Source: Asterella californica
Lineage: Eukaryota > Streptophyta > Marchantiopsida > Marchantiales > Aytoniaceae
Assembly: GCA_036924285.1 (NCBI GenBank)
Contig: JAYKYS010000016.1
Location: forward strand, 7,440,001 to 7,504,000
Direction of reading: 5' to 3'
Length of the DNA stretch: 64,000 bases
Below the pieces are notes generated by a model. It searched no databases. It was not told the DNA's origin and was given only the letters and a program-made list of their open reading frames with translations. Shown here one piece after another: positions 1 to 11,129 of this stretch (position 1 is its first letter; each line of letters opens with the position of its first letter). Both the position numbers and the translations under genes were made by a program.

Positions 1-471
1 GCTACTAGTTCTTAGCTATTGTTCTTAGCTACTAGTTCTTAGCTTTGGCTTTACCACTAGACGAAAACGGTGTCTTCTAAGAATACGTGCAAGTATTTAT
101 GGACTTGTTTGAGGTAGTAGGAGATCTTTTTGCACGTTCTTAGAGGAGTGGTAGGGCTACCCCATAATACTAGGAGGAAGTTTCCATTGCAGTAGTGTTT
201 GTTTATACCGTAGAGACGCGTATGAAGACAGTTGGTGACAGTTGTCTTGGGTGAGCTAGTAGAGCTACCACGTAGATACTTTTGGAGCTACTAGAGGTGT
301 GGACATCTAGTTAATGACCTTAGATACATGTTATGACAGTTGATCGTCATCTATTGTGCATGTGGTCATCGAAGAATATATAGGTGAGCTCAGTAGAAGC
401 GGGGTTAGGCAGATTGGTGTCACCTGTGGTGACGAGATTTTGACGATATGGTTAGAGCTTAGTGTTCGCAG

Positions 472-1341
472 TTGACACGGGTTGTCACCATTGAGGTCCA
501 CGGAGATTCTGACGGAGATTCAGCTGCAGTAAGCAGTGGGTCCACACGGAGTGGTGTGAGATACCAATCAGTAGCACCGGTCTCATCAGCGGAGAACACC
601 GAGTCAGACGAGGACGTGGTTGAAAGTACATATAGTGTGGTCATACCGTTGTTGTGGGACATGGACAAGATCTATGAGACCACGAAAAGACCTTGACGAT
701 ATTCAGATACGGTGGGTACCAATTGAGCTGGATGAATTCATACATGAGTTCGACCGTTGGTTCTATCTGTAGCAGATGCAAAACCCACAACTGTGTACAC
801 CCTTCATGACGTGGAAGGGTTCGTTTCAACACTTGGAGGGACCACCGATGGATGATTACCATGTGTTCAAGTGAGACTACAACGTGGAGACTGAGTTGTG
901 GAGACAACATTGATCTCCCAACTACGTTTCTATCACTATTGACGCAGTTTCGAGAGGCGTAGCATTTACGAGTTCGGGTGTCAGTAGATCCACCAGTGAC
1001 GGAGTATCTACTATCAGCGGTGCGTCCACTGGTAGTGGAGTAGGTGGTGGTATGAGCGAGATACCAGCAAGGTTTAACCTTGTGGTTCAGTTCTTCTAGT
1101 GTCTGAGGAAGAACTATCAGGGTGTGCGGACAGACAAGTTGAGGAGTTTGCAGGAGTTCCAACGGAAGACGAGAGAGAGCCTACGCGAGACGTTTACTCG
1201 CATGAGGCGGTTGATCAGTGTTACCCAAGGGGTATTGAAGCACAGGCGGTCTAGTTCTAGTATGGGATACTGGACTGAGAGATACGTAGGAGAATCAGAG
1301 ATGCGAATTCTCTCTAGAGACACCGCTCCGACGTTGACGGT
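472..1341 (+). pseudogene. gag fragment of element A (5' part)
   Basis: Decayed gag reading frame. Readable blocks include an acidic Ser-rich N-terminal stretch (472-696), the region matching the DDFIQEFD...WCDLQQMRNPQL block of element B gag (about 715-800), the block matching the WKGLFQHLEGP segment (about 810-850), a Ser/Gly/Thr-rich linker (about 960-1060), and the segment around LRSLQEFQ (1130-1210). Several stops and frameshifts interrupt it, for example TAG within the QFF segment near 1099. The family role would be capsid formation. Homology to the gag of elements B and C is direct; the function is inferred from position before protease in element B. It is broken at 1341 by the insertion of element B. 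Confidence 0.7.
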
Positions 1342-1958
1342 TGTCGTGCGCATACACATCGCTACACAACATACATCGTTGTCAGAGATACACCACACAT
1401 ACACATAACACATGGACGATGTCATACACATACACAAGTGTACCACAATAATCTGAATAGAGAAATTACCATATCCAACACTACAACAAAGATTACTCAC
1501 AAACGGTCAAGCCAAATCCACTCTAAGCACGAAGAGAATCCGGGTTACACTCAACTAGACTATCCACCATAGCCTGGAGCTTGAAGGCTCAACTCGAAGA
1601 ACTAAGGCCTCCAAGGCCTACCTGCGAAGTATACCCCAAGTGGGCTCTCTCACCAACTCGCCCCAACGGCACTAACGGCCTTACCGAGATGCGTCACTTC
1701 GCACTCGGTCAACCTAGCCGAGGTGCCAAACTGACGTGACAGCTGTCGTGCGCATACACATCGCTACACAACATACATCGCTGTCAGAGGTACACCACAC
1801 ATACACATAACACATGGACGCTGTCATACACATACACAAGTGTACCACAATCGTCCCCCTAACTGGCGATTAGGTCCCTCTAACTCCAGATAGCTCCATA
1901 TCCCAGTTACGTGATATACACCTTCATGGGTGTAAGGATCAGGAGGTCGAGTGCTACA
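1342..1958 (-). repeat. 3' LTR of element B, with internal repeated block
   Basis: On the minus strand it starts TGTAGCACTCGACC at 1958 and ends GCGCACGACA at 1342. It contains a module of about 290 bases (1450-1744), shared with 14512-14803, 15262-15548 and 40722-41024, flanked on both sides by copies of a block of about 105 bases (1342-1449 and 1746-1851). The whole arrangement is repeated in opposite orientation at 15058-15656. Which base truly starts the LTR is uncertain, because the other end of element B begins at the module itself. Confidence 0.65.
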
Positions 1959-3403
1959 TCGCTCCATCGTTAGTCGCCTATCTGCAATCCATACCACGCA
2001 AAGATCTAATCGGCTATCCCTGCTATATACATCGAGGACAAACCCACCGTCTAGTAGGAACGACATTGAGAGGTGGAGTCAAACATAACATGTGCCAACC
2101 TCTCGAACAACCATCACACACCAACATACGGGTTGCTCCACCAGCAGACCCACACAACATAAACCTCAAGCCCGCGCTGTCGGAGTGTGATCCGTCTACC
2201 TAGGAAAGCGCCGGGCTTCTGGCTGTGGTTGTTTACTCAAGAGGTTGGCTTTCAGGTCACAACAGGGGCTATAAACACTCACACATGTGTGTAGGATCCT
2301 CTAATATGCTCAAAAGCAAAATTTAGGTCTAACTAGCAGTAATAGATTTAAGCGGTGAACTTTGACACACAAAGAGAGGAAAACTATGAAGGTTTAGACT
2401 TCTAAACTTCCCCTACATGTAAATGAGGTACTACTGGACACACACACGAAGTTTCACCTTGAGATCAAATTCCAGCACTGAGATGTGGACAGAAAAGTTC
2501 TGAGTAAGAAAATTGTAGCAATTTTTGGTACCCAGATGGCTATTTCAACCTAGAACAGAAGATTGGCTCGATGAATTTCAAATATTCTCACAGTATTTGA
2601 AGTCTACAGGATGCTGAACATCCTTGTGAAGTTGGGACTCCTGAATGTACACAAAACTCCAGATCTCCTCCTCTGAAGTCGTTGCTCTAGATTAAGAGCT
2701 TTTCAGACCCCCTCAGCTTCAGCGGCCTCCTTGAATTACTCAGTCGCTCAATCGATATGAAACTTTTTGGGAAATCGTAGCCCTGCTGGCTGAGAACACA
2801 ACCTCAAAGTTTTGAAGCAATTTCCTCAAATCTGCTGCGAGTGACACTGAAAACCCTAAATCCAACAAAAGTGATTCAATTCTAGCACAATTCGAACTTC
2901 AAGTGGTCATAACTTCGTCTTTTTTACCTCAAATCGATCAAAAATTTCACTGGAAGTGCTTGGCATGACGAGCTCTATCTCCCTGTTTTCTCAGATTTCG
3001 AAGTTCTCTCCCCAATTGCTCGAAATCCACTCTAGAGCTCTGTTTCTAAACTTAGAGTTTTACAAAAGACAAAAATGAGAGTTCATAGCTCCACTTGACT
3101 GTCCTTTTGTGCCTTAAACTACCTGGTAACTTATCTACACTCATAAGCTACCACGTCAAGCCCCCTAGAGTGCCAGCGTAAAACTTAAACTACCTAAAAC
3201 GACATGCAGCCCCAAAAAATAACTTAAATCAGCTAGAAAGCGTGCATGGGTGACACGCAAATACAACCCATGAGCTTAAGCTCTATCAACATGATATATC
3301 AACCTACTAAGACTCAAAATAGTGTTAACATCGTATGCAAAGGTGTCAAACATATACATAAAGGACTAGAAGTAATATAAGCTAACTTCTAGAACTACTA
3401 AAC
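1959..3403 (-). other. 3' non-coding region of element B
   Basis: Lies between the integrase stop and the 3' LTR. I see no reading frame of note. It aligns with 36800-38200 inside element C over more than 1 kb, including the last integrase codons (about 3404-3450 against about 38150-38190). Directly next to the LTR the minus strand reads taacgatggagcga, only weakly purine-rich; the same bases precede the LTR at 15058, so this may be a decayed polypurine tract. Confidence 0.55.
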
Positions 3404-4550
3404 TCAAGCGTCGGAGTAGAAGTCAAGCATGTAGCCGCCAAGTAGCGCGACAGCGCGTACAACTGCTAAGCTTGGGTCAACGGTACCATCAATGTTAAGA
3501 AGATGACATGGCGTGCAATTACGCACATGGTCCTTCCACACAACACCATCACGGCCCTCTAACATGAGTACTCCAGAAGGTAACACCTCCCGCACTCGTA
3601 AACTAGTGCGTCTTGCGGTCACATCCAACGTCGTCAATGCGGTCTGCTGTAGATAGATATAATCGTCAGGATGAAACCTGCGAATCGACGGCCGATAACC
3701 TCCTCCTCGGATAGTCGCATATCGCAACGTGTCTCTATGCTGAGCAATCGCTAGGTTCTCAAAAGCCATAGGCATAACTCTCCGAAATGTCTCTGCTCGT
3801 TGAGAACATGCTCTCACCCACATATCCGGGTCATCAAGGTCCAACACCTCAGCAGAATCACGACGAATGACCGAAGGTAGATCTGGATCTCGACCATACA
3901 ATAGAAAGTATGGTGAGAAAGAAGCCAAAGACGCTTGCCGGTTAAAATGGTAACCCATAGCCAACCATGGTAATTGCACATCCCTGTCTCCCAAGTGACC
4001 CTTCTGCAAGCCATACTTGCGCAATCCTCTCTTCACCGTCTGAACTACCCTCTCCGCCAAACCATCCGCCTCAGGATGATCTCGAGATGTAGTCCGATGA
4101 TCAATCAGCGCTTGATCACACAAGGTCTGAAACTCACCAAGGAACTCTGTACCTTGGTCTGTCAGCACTTCAGCTGGTGCTCCAAAACGACTCAACACTT
4201 GATCTAAGAATGCGTACGCCGTCCCTTCACTCGTCTTGTCTGGTAATGCCACCAACTCAATCCACTTGGAGAAGTGCTCCACCATCACCAACACATACAT
4301 GTGGTGACCTAAGGTCAACAGTAAGGGTCCCGTAAAATCCAAACTCCAACGATAACCCAACCCCATAATCGGTAAGGGGTGTAACTATGGAGCAGGAGCA
4401 TTAAACGATGCTCGTACTCGATCACGAACCACACATCGTGCGACAAACTGTTGCACATCGACTTGCATGTCACGCCATCAATACTGTCTTTGGAGTAAGC
4501 TATGCGTACGCTTCACTCCAAAATGTCCCAACTCCTCATGGGCATGTCGT
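3404..4550 (-). pseudogene. Integrase of element B
   Basis: Retroviral-type integrase, which joins element cDNA to the host chromosome. The zinc-binding start is seen as H-A-H-E-E-L-G-H around 4505-4550, but the following CxxC reads CVVR (4424-4435), so one zinc ligand is lost. The catalytic core is clear in the 320-codon open stretch 3404-4366: SLDFTGPL gives the first Asp, VLTDQGTEF the second, and EADGLAERVV the Glu, with 34 residues between second Asp and Glu by my count. In-frame stops near 4475 and 4390 separate the zinc part from the core. The C-terminal part has the HVRNCTPCHL segment and ends at 3404 without a chromodomain or other added domain. Confidence 0.85.
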
Positions 4551-5365
4551 ACTAACTGTGCTCTCTGAGATGGATGTGGCACTATTCGTATCCTCGCATC
4601 ACCCCACACTCGAAGTACATGTCGTCCTTCTCGTCGAAATCTCTTCGCTCGTTGAAGGACACGACCTCGCTCCTTGGCACTTACTGTGCTTACTACCACA
4701 CCAGTACGTAGATACTCCATCACGGTCACATCATCATGGATATCTCGCTGGTCTGGAACACCATCTCCACCCTCAGGATCTGGAGACTCATCATCTATTC
4801 TCTGACCAGAGAAAGATACGACTTGGCCCTCCATACTAGAGTTAATGACCAACACACAAAGAAAGACAGTTGCATGCCACCCTGGCACTATCTCCTCATC
4901 AACCTCGTCATGCCATCGAGTCCCAGTCTGATCTTGCTGACTCGTGCACGGGTTGCGACTCAACCCATCGGCATCTAGGTTTGCAACTCCAGGTCTATGT
5001 ACTACCTGGAAGTCATACTCCTGTAAGATCAGAGCCCATCGTGCAAGCTTCCCTGTAAGCTTGTCGGACTCCATCAACCACTTGAGCGAATGGTGATCAG
5101 TGATGAGAGTAAAGGGGTTCTCAAACAGATAACATCGAAAGTGTGCAACAGCCCACACTGTCGTCAAGCACTCTCCCTCATACAAACTATACCTCACCTC
5201 CGTTGAATTGTTGGAGCGACTGACATACGCCACCATGAACTCCTTTTTCTCATCAGTATGCTGAGTCAGTACTGCTCCAAGTCTCAACATACTCCAATCG
5301 GTGTGCAGTTGGAAAGGACGCCCCCTAACGAGTCGCCTCAAGATGGGAGCTTTTGTAGAGCTCAA
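4551..5365 (-). pseudogene. RNase H and linker of element B
   Basis: Continues from the RT. Gypsy-type RNase H, which degrades RNA in RNA-DNA hybrids during reverse transcription. Visible motifs are HTDWSMLRLGAVLTQ (first catalytic Asp, around 5260-5302), YEGECL (catalytic Glu), TDHHSLKWL (second Asp) and the closing NLDADGLSR. A Glu-rich, poorly conserved linker follows, then the integrase zinc finger. The open frame runs 4478-5365 and overlaps the RT frame by 4 bases in another phase, so a frameshift lies at the RT/RNase H junction. Confidence 0.85.
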
Positions 5366-6448
5366 GGATAGGTTGACATCTGCTCCTGGTCCACCTTCAT
5401 CAGCTTGGTCAACGGCTTCGCAATTGCACTAAATCCCTTCACGTATCGACGATAAAAGTTCACCAAACTCACAAATGCTCGAACTCGACTCACATCTGTG
5501 GGACGTGAGATACGTGCAATAGCCTCAACCTTCATTTGTTGAACACCCAACCCACCTGGATAGATGGTGTGACCCAGATACTCTACCAACTCATGGAAGA
5601 ACTTACACTTCCCAACGTGTAACTTCAACCCATGAGCTCTCAACCGCTCAAACACATCCAATAAGTGTCTCTCGTGCTCCTCCACTGTAGCACTATAGAC
5701 TAAGATGTCGTCAATATAACATCTGACAAAATCCAATCTTGCTAGGATTCTGTCCATCACCCTTTGGAACTTAGCAGGGGCGTTCTTCAACCCAAATGGT
5801 AAGAACCGCCACTGATACAAACAATTCTTGCCGTGAGAGTCAATTCCTCAGAATGTTGTCTTGGACTTATCTTCTTCTCTCATTGACAACTGATGTACAA
5901 ACAATCCTTGCCGTGAGAGTCAATTCCTCAGAATGCTATCTTGGACTTATCTTCTTCTCTCACTAGCAACTGATGATACCCTGCTCGAAGATCCAAAGTA
6001 CTGAAGACCTTCACATGTCCCACTGCATCAAAGATCTTCTCAAGTGTCGGCATGGCATACTTATCGGACTTCGTCTGCCGATTGATAAGACGGTAGTCCC
6101 ACACATCCGTCTATCCGTGTAGTTGTCATACATATCCTTCTTGGCTGGCATAATTGTGGCAGATGCATACTCTCCATGCGACATCTCCACCAACCCAGCC
6201 TCCAACAAGTCTTGAGTTCGACTCTGCATCAAGGCTCTCTCCATGTCACTGTACCTGTAAGGACGTCGAAAGATTGACGTGTCATTAGCCAAGTCGATCC
6301 GTATACCAGGTCCTTTCAAGGTACCCAAATCTTTCATACTGAAGGCAAAACAATTCTTGTAGCTCTTCAATAATCTTTGGACTCTTCGTCTCTCCTCTCT
6401 TATAAGCTTGGGTCCAATCTCCGACTCCCAAGTATCCTCTGTCACCAT
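5362..6448 (-). pseudogene. Reverse transcriptase of element B
   Basis: Two pieces. The N-terminal piece (6011-6448) has the gypsy pre-motif and fingers region, with IRIDLANDTSIFRRPYRYS and EMSHGEYASATIMPAKKD, then runs out of frame near 6110. The C-terminal piece (5362-5820) has YQWRFLPFGLKNAPAKFQ, the catalytic YIDD (5707-5718) and the thumb with VEYLGHTIYPGG. Between them an 80-bp tandem duplication (5817-5976) shifts the frame, since 80 is not a multiple of three. The enzyme copies element RNA into DNA. It cannot be made as one protein from this copy. Confidence 0.85.
5817..5976. repeat. 80-bp tandem duplication inside the RT gene
   Basis: Two adjacent units of 80 bases, 5817-5896 and 5897-5976, differ at only a few positions (for example attcttg against atccttg). 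The duplication breaks the RT frame. Confidence 0.85.
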
Positions 6449-6449
6449 G

Positions 6450-6730
6450 CTAGAGGTAGAAGACGAAGTCGTTGACTGCTATCTTGCAGCCTCTGTGAGC
6501 AGTTTCCTTCTGCTCACCACCAACAACCTCCACCGCTACTGTGCGTAAAACTTTTGCAGTTCTAGCTGCAAGCTCCACACTCTTTCCTATGACATCCCAT
6601 GATGTCCAAGGATGACGAACTCCATGTGCCTCGCCCCCAGCCTTTGCCTCCACCGATCTGGTAGACACAGAGCTCAAGAGTGCTCGAGCAGTAATACTCG
6701 TCGATCGCATCCAACGCTGCTCAGCCAATC
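6450..6730 (-). other. Linker between methyltransferase and RT of element B
   Basis: An open frame of 92 codons with no motif I recognise (contains HPWTSWDVIGKSVELAART). It lies between the last methyltransferase motif and the start of the RT piece, so it probably belongs to the same polyprotein. Its end touches the RT frame at 6448. Confidence 0.5.
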
Positions 6731-7687
6731 CATGTCAAGCAATTCAAGTCCATTGCTTGACCCACTACTTGACGACGTGAAGCCTCCGACACCGAAGCTA
6801 CTGCCGTCGTACCCGTAGCGAAACCCATCGCTCGCTCTCTCTCATCGACATTGGACTCCACCAACTACCGTAATTGAGCATCCCATACAAGCCCAGGTCC
6901 TCCATCTCTGTAAGCATGTGACGCTGTAAAGCTTACCAAAGTAGGTAACGCTATCATGAGCCGTCCCACTAGGTTCACCACTGCCATGGGTGACTTATCA
7001 ACGACTCTCACTACTTGAGATTGTCGTCCTGCATCCAAGATGCTATCAATCGTGAGATGTGCTGGTCGTCTCACTCCATCGTGTGCTCGCTTAAGCACCT
7101 CTCTTGGTAACAAGTTCGTCCACCACAACCGTGGACGATGTGCACGAGATCCTACTCTTGCTGCATCCAACAACACTGCTGGTCCAACCCAAGACCGCAC
7201 TTGGTGCACACTCGTCATCATTTGTGTACGAGCATCACCCAACAAAAGAACGTTCTCCAAGATGTACGCTGGAGAATCCACCTGATGCATTTGGAGATGT
7301 CGTAAGATCCGTAACATCTCTCAGAACATCCTAGATCGCGGGTCATGTAAACCCTGACCTCTCCAAGCACGCATTGTCGTGTTGTGAGACGTCCCACATG
7401 TGAATTCAGTGTAGAACGGGTGTTGTGTTTTCTTTGTGTTCGGTGAACCTTTTGTGTAGTTCGCATAAGAGGGTATTAGGTGTCACGTTCACAGAGATCT
7501 GGATGTGAGATCGCACGATAACAAGATGTGTCGACTCAATGATCCGTGAACGTTCGCGTGAATGGCTCTTGTTGTCAAACATAGGTATAAGATAGTGGGT
7601 TGGGGGTTTGGGAGGCATTCTTCTTTGGGGTAGTTTTCATGAGTGTGTCTTACGTGATAATAAGAAGGAGCGGCAAGTGTTGTATTC

Positions 7688-7903
7688 ATGGATGGAGGAC
7701 TGAATCGAGTTCCAAATCTACCATTTCCGAACCCGTTTCATATCAAGCTTCACTTGATCCACCGCGATCACTTTCGACAGTGGTTCGTCGTCTACTTTGG
7801 AGAAGAGTTCATGGGAAGGATGATGGACTCGCCTACTCCGGTGATCTTACCAATCGTCACGTATGGAGAGGGCTGGGACTTGACAGTGTACATCTTACTT
7901 TGA
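7688..7903 (+). CDS. Small ORF, first FGEE repeat
   Basis: 71 codons starting MDGGLNRVPNLPFPNPFH. Not recognised. It contains W-F-V-V-Y-F-G-E-E-F followed by M-x-S-P-x-P and a hydrophobic end. The next small ORF (7913-8116) is in the same frame after TGA plus three codons and repeats the same pattern, so both may once have been one protein with two similar domains of about 60 residues, now cut by a stop. It lies in the block inserted into element B. It may be a retroelement protein; I assign no function. Confidence 0.4.
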   Translation: MDGGLNRVPNLPFPNPFHIKLHLIHRDHFRQWFVVYFGEEFMGRMMDSPTPVILPIVTYGEGWDLTVYILL

Positions 7904-7912
7904 CGAGGACCA

Positions 7913-8116
7913 ATGGACCTGAATTATCCAGCCAACATCCCTTTCAACGTATGGGTGGATGTTCGATGTCACTTTCGGCGGAAGATCAATCATCGTGCGT
8001 GGATCGCAAGGAACTTTGGGGAGGAGTACTGTAATCAAGTGATGGCTTCTCCATTTCCTTTTGTAGTACCTTTCATCGTAAATCGGTTCCAGGTCGTCAT
8101 CTTGACCTTGTACTGA
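7913..8116 (+). CDS. Small ORF, second FGEE repeat
   Basis: 67 codons starting MDLNYPANIPFNVW. It shares with the preceding ORF the pattern R-x-W-x4-F-G-E-E-[FY], then M-x-S-P-x-P and a Val/Ile-rich end. It has the same frame as 7688-7903, with nine bases between the stop of the first and this ATG. Not recognised. About 1.2 kb of non-coding sequence follows to the end of the insertion. Confidence 0.4.
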   Translation: MDLNYPANIPFNVWVDVRCHFRRKINHRAWIARNFGEEYCNQVMASPFPFVVPFIVNRFQVVILTLY

Positions 8117-10332
8117 ATCTTAAGTATTGAGTATGATCTCTATAGTTCGACGAATGTAATTAACCTAAGGTTGGGGCCGATGCCTTGAAGGCATGAGAGG
8201 ATAGTAAGGTTATAGTTGTTCTAGGGTACCAAGTAGAGGACAAAAGAGGTTTTCAGATCTGTTTTCTTATTGGTCTATTTTCGACCAATCAACGCCATTC
8301 CAGATCTGCAGACGGCTTTAGGGTTTTGGAGGTCTTCCCGAGGGGCATTTGAGGAGTGAGTGGTCTTGTTGGAAAGCTCTCGAGACGGGCTACACTCTGG
8401 AGACAAAGATCAGGCGATTTGGAATTCTGAGGAGAGAGTGATGGACGTTGAAAGTTAGGGGGGTCAAATCAGTACCCCGAGCCACGTTTTGGAGTTATCC
8501 GGGAGTTTGAGAGGTGATCTTTAGGAGCTGTCAAGGGGATCGAGTAGTTCACTCCGTGCTGGTTGTATTGATGTAAAACAATCATACATTTGGGTTGGAT
8601 TTGCTCCTGAAATGATCGATTGAAGTTGGCTGTTACAGTTGAGAGGTATGAGTAAAACCGCTTTCTTTGGATTCAAAGCTTGAGTTGCTCCGTGCACATG
8701 GGATTGGATCTCTGAGTGAAACTTTCCAGGATGAGAGTGTGCCCTATCAGCTAGTCACATGTGAAATTTCAGTTCAATTGGGTAAGAGAATGTGTGGAGA
8801 TCTAGGATTTTGGCCATCGAGATCTGTAAAGCTCAGAAGTTAGCACAGGCGGGTGGCTTGATTCATCGCGGACAGTTGAGGGTCAGATCTGAGACTGAAA
8901 TTTCATACAGTAGTAGAGAAGGGTCAGAGGGGGTGTCCTGTGAGGTTTGAGCCTGATTGGATAATCGAGGTGAAGGCACGAGATTGTCAAAGTTCAGTTT
9001 GCAGCGAGGCGAGAAAGACGTAGAGAGATTTTGCTTAAATCTCTTGGTTGGAGTTGAACAAAAACGACTTGAAGATGGGAGGTGTGCTTCTTGGAGGTGT
9101 CGTGTGGATGACAAGGAGGCTGTATTGTGAGATTGGTACGGCGATCACGCTCAGTGGAGGTGCCACGTCTTGCTGAAGCTGAGGTACCGTTATCCTCGGT
9201 ATCACGCCCCGAGTTTCTAGCTGTTTTGCTGCCGATATGTCTTGTATCGTTGGGAAGCTTGTGTAGTAGACGGTCCTTGCTGTGGACATCTTCCTGAGCA
9301 AACTCGTATCAGCGAACAATAGAAGGTCAGAGTCTACAATTAGGTAGTTTGTCGAGAAGAAGTAGTGAAGCGTATGTGGATGAGAGATTGTATGAAGAGT
9401 GCTTGGGATCTAAAGCAGACACGTACCGTGTATGAGCCTTGCCTTTATCTAGAGTGGAATCGAGCTCCGAGTCATTTGTGTGATGCACATGTGCTACACT
9501 CGGGTCAAGTTAGCTCGCTAGTAACCTACAAAAAAGACTGATAGATTAGATATTGAGAGCATAAGTTTTCATCGGTTAGGTCGTAGATCCAGTTGTATCT
9601 CTCTACAGCCAGATATCCCGTGTATTCCCAGACCATATTTCACGCCCTACGAACAGCGTGTGACCTTGACATGGCCATCCGGCTATCACCAAGTGTATCG
9701 TGCCCACAAACGTAAGATCCTGCGCCCCCAGCAGCGAAATATCCGACGATAATGCTTGCTGGTATCCTCTAACAGCTGATATGAGCAACAACTCAGAAAT
9801 CTCTGCACCAAACGTGCCACATGTTGCAATGAGATGCGTCTCGCAATCTCATCTCTCTCCACATACAAGTATCGCTGTACTTGTATACCTGCCTGCAATA
9901 TCGCAACCAAACTTGTGCTGATCTCTCCAAACAGCTCCAACACACATACACCCTCTTCTGGATACTGCCGCACAATGAGAGTCGTATCCAACGGTGATAA
10001 GGTCACAAGGCCAGTAGCAGGAACAACCCTTTGTTCCTCTACTGGTGGTACAAAGGCTTCACTCCAAGCCTACTGCACCAACTGATTAGCATACTGCTGC
10101 AACTCTCCACTCGAACTCCAGAGTGAAACATCCAAGGCAGATGGTACTAACGTAGACATGCTAGGCATGTCCTCCACCTCCTCAAAGATCAGAGCATCCT
10201 CCGCATGGACATTGCCCTCCAACAACTCGTCCGGCCAAGTGATCACCGAACTGAACCTTGCAATGGATGCCATCGTCCCTGGTGTAGACTCCGTCGTCCC
10301 AACTCTAGCACTGAATCGCACTGGTAAGCGGC

Positions 10333-10720
10333 TCACTCGTCCCTCATCGGAGTGCCAACCTGGTCTATAAGATGATGTTCCGTCCAATAGTCGATCACGA
10401 ACCCCATAGGGTATAACATAGCACCTCCAACCAATACATCATAAGACTCTGCGGCTGTAACGATGGTCTTGGCCCTCACCATAGAGCCATCCGTGGGATG
10501 ATCCGATCGAACTCTCACCGTCAACATCTCACGTGTCATGTGTAGAGCCGTACCTCCTGATCCCCCTAGAGATGTCTGCAATTGGAATGGACATCTCTCC
10601 ACCTCGGACTTCTTTAGACCCAAACCAATACACGTCGTCTTTTCCAACATCATCGCTTGGGCTCCAGAGTCTAACAAGACCTTCTGGTCGATACACTTTC
10701 CTTGAAGGTGTCACCAACCA
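10333..10720 (-). pseudogene. Aspartic protease of element B
   Basis: Retropepsin that would cut the gag-pol polyprotein. The active-site motif VLLDSGAQAMM lies near 10655-10685, with the catalytic Asp at 10669-10671. The family's second hydrophobic block is seen as YDVLVGGAMLYPMGFVIDYW (about 10395-10455). It follows a Ser/Ala-rich gag-pro linker (10720-11113) in another frame, and leads into the linker before the methyltransferase. The parallel copy in element C is at 35870-36180. Confidence 0.75.
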
Positions 10721-11129
10721 GAAGATACCACTTCTGTTGTCGAACAACACCACACCTGGTGCCAAACCAGCACGGTCAATCGCCGGCCTAGCTGGTAACT
10801 CATCTAACCTAGCAGCTGCCGTTTGCCAAGTACCACTGGTAGCTGTCCTGATCCTCGACTCCATGGACACGTCTACCGCCTCTCGTTGAACTACTTCAGC
10901 ACTAGAGGTAACTACATCCTCGCTCTCACTGAGCGTGGCCGCCAACTGGAACACTGGAGCCAAGTTGACTCCCAATGCCCTCATATCCGTGGCTGAGAAT
11001 AGTGAGGCTCGCAAAACTGCTGTAGCCGCCCCCAACATTGGGTTCGACGTCGCATCCACAGATGTCGAAGGTGGACTCACATCACAACCACTCCTGGATG
11101 TCGATGCCTCCAACTCTACTGCACCATCG

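Larger units (their letters stand above)
7374..9655. mobile_element. 2.28-kb insertion within the methyltransferase of element B
   Basis: Element C runs directly from the equivalent of 7372 to the equivalent of 9656 (near 35140-35150), so this block is extra in element B. The minus-strand ends read TGTTCGTAGGG... and ...CACGACAA. I find no clean target duplication (only about 2 bases) and no long terminal repeats. It carries a plus-strand reading frame at 7688-8116 followed by about 1.2 kb of non-coding sequence that resembles in style the 3' non-coding regions of gypsy elements. It may be a non-autonomous or truncated retroelement. Confidence 0.65.
6700..10006 (-). pseudogene. Cytosine-5 DNA methyltransferase domain of element B, split by an insertion
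   Basis: Between protease and RT the minus strand encodes a C5-methyltransferase, which moves a methyl group from S-adenosylmethionine to cytosine in DNA. In order: motif I VCVLELFGEISTS (about 9910-9949; the usual FxGxG-like loop is altered), motif II with YVERDEIAR (about 9841-9871), motif IV AGWPCQGH with the catalytic Cys codon at 9669-9671, an insertion (about 7374-9655), then motif VI ILENV (about 7240-7260), an AHRPRLWWTNL block matching motif VIII (about 7125-7160), and DERERAMGF and QAMDLNCLTWI in the motif IX-X region (6730-6855). Without the insertion the pieces join at the spacing usual for the family. The LFGEISTS, QVQRYL and VIAGWPCQG context resembles DNMT3/DRM more than DNMT1, but I cannot place it firmly. 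A linker (10050-10340) ties it to the protease. Frameshifts and stops make it a pseudogene. Confidence 0.85.
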
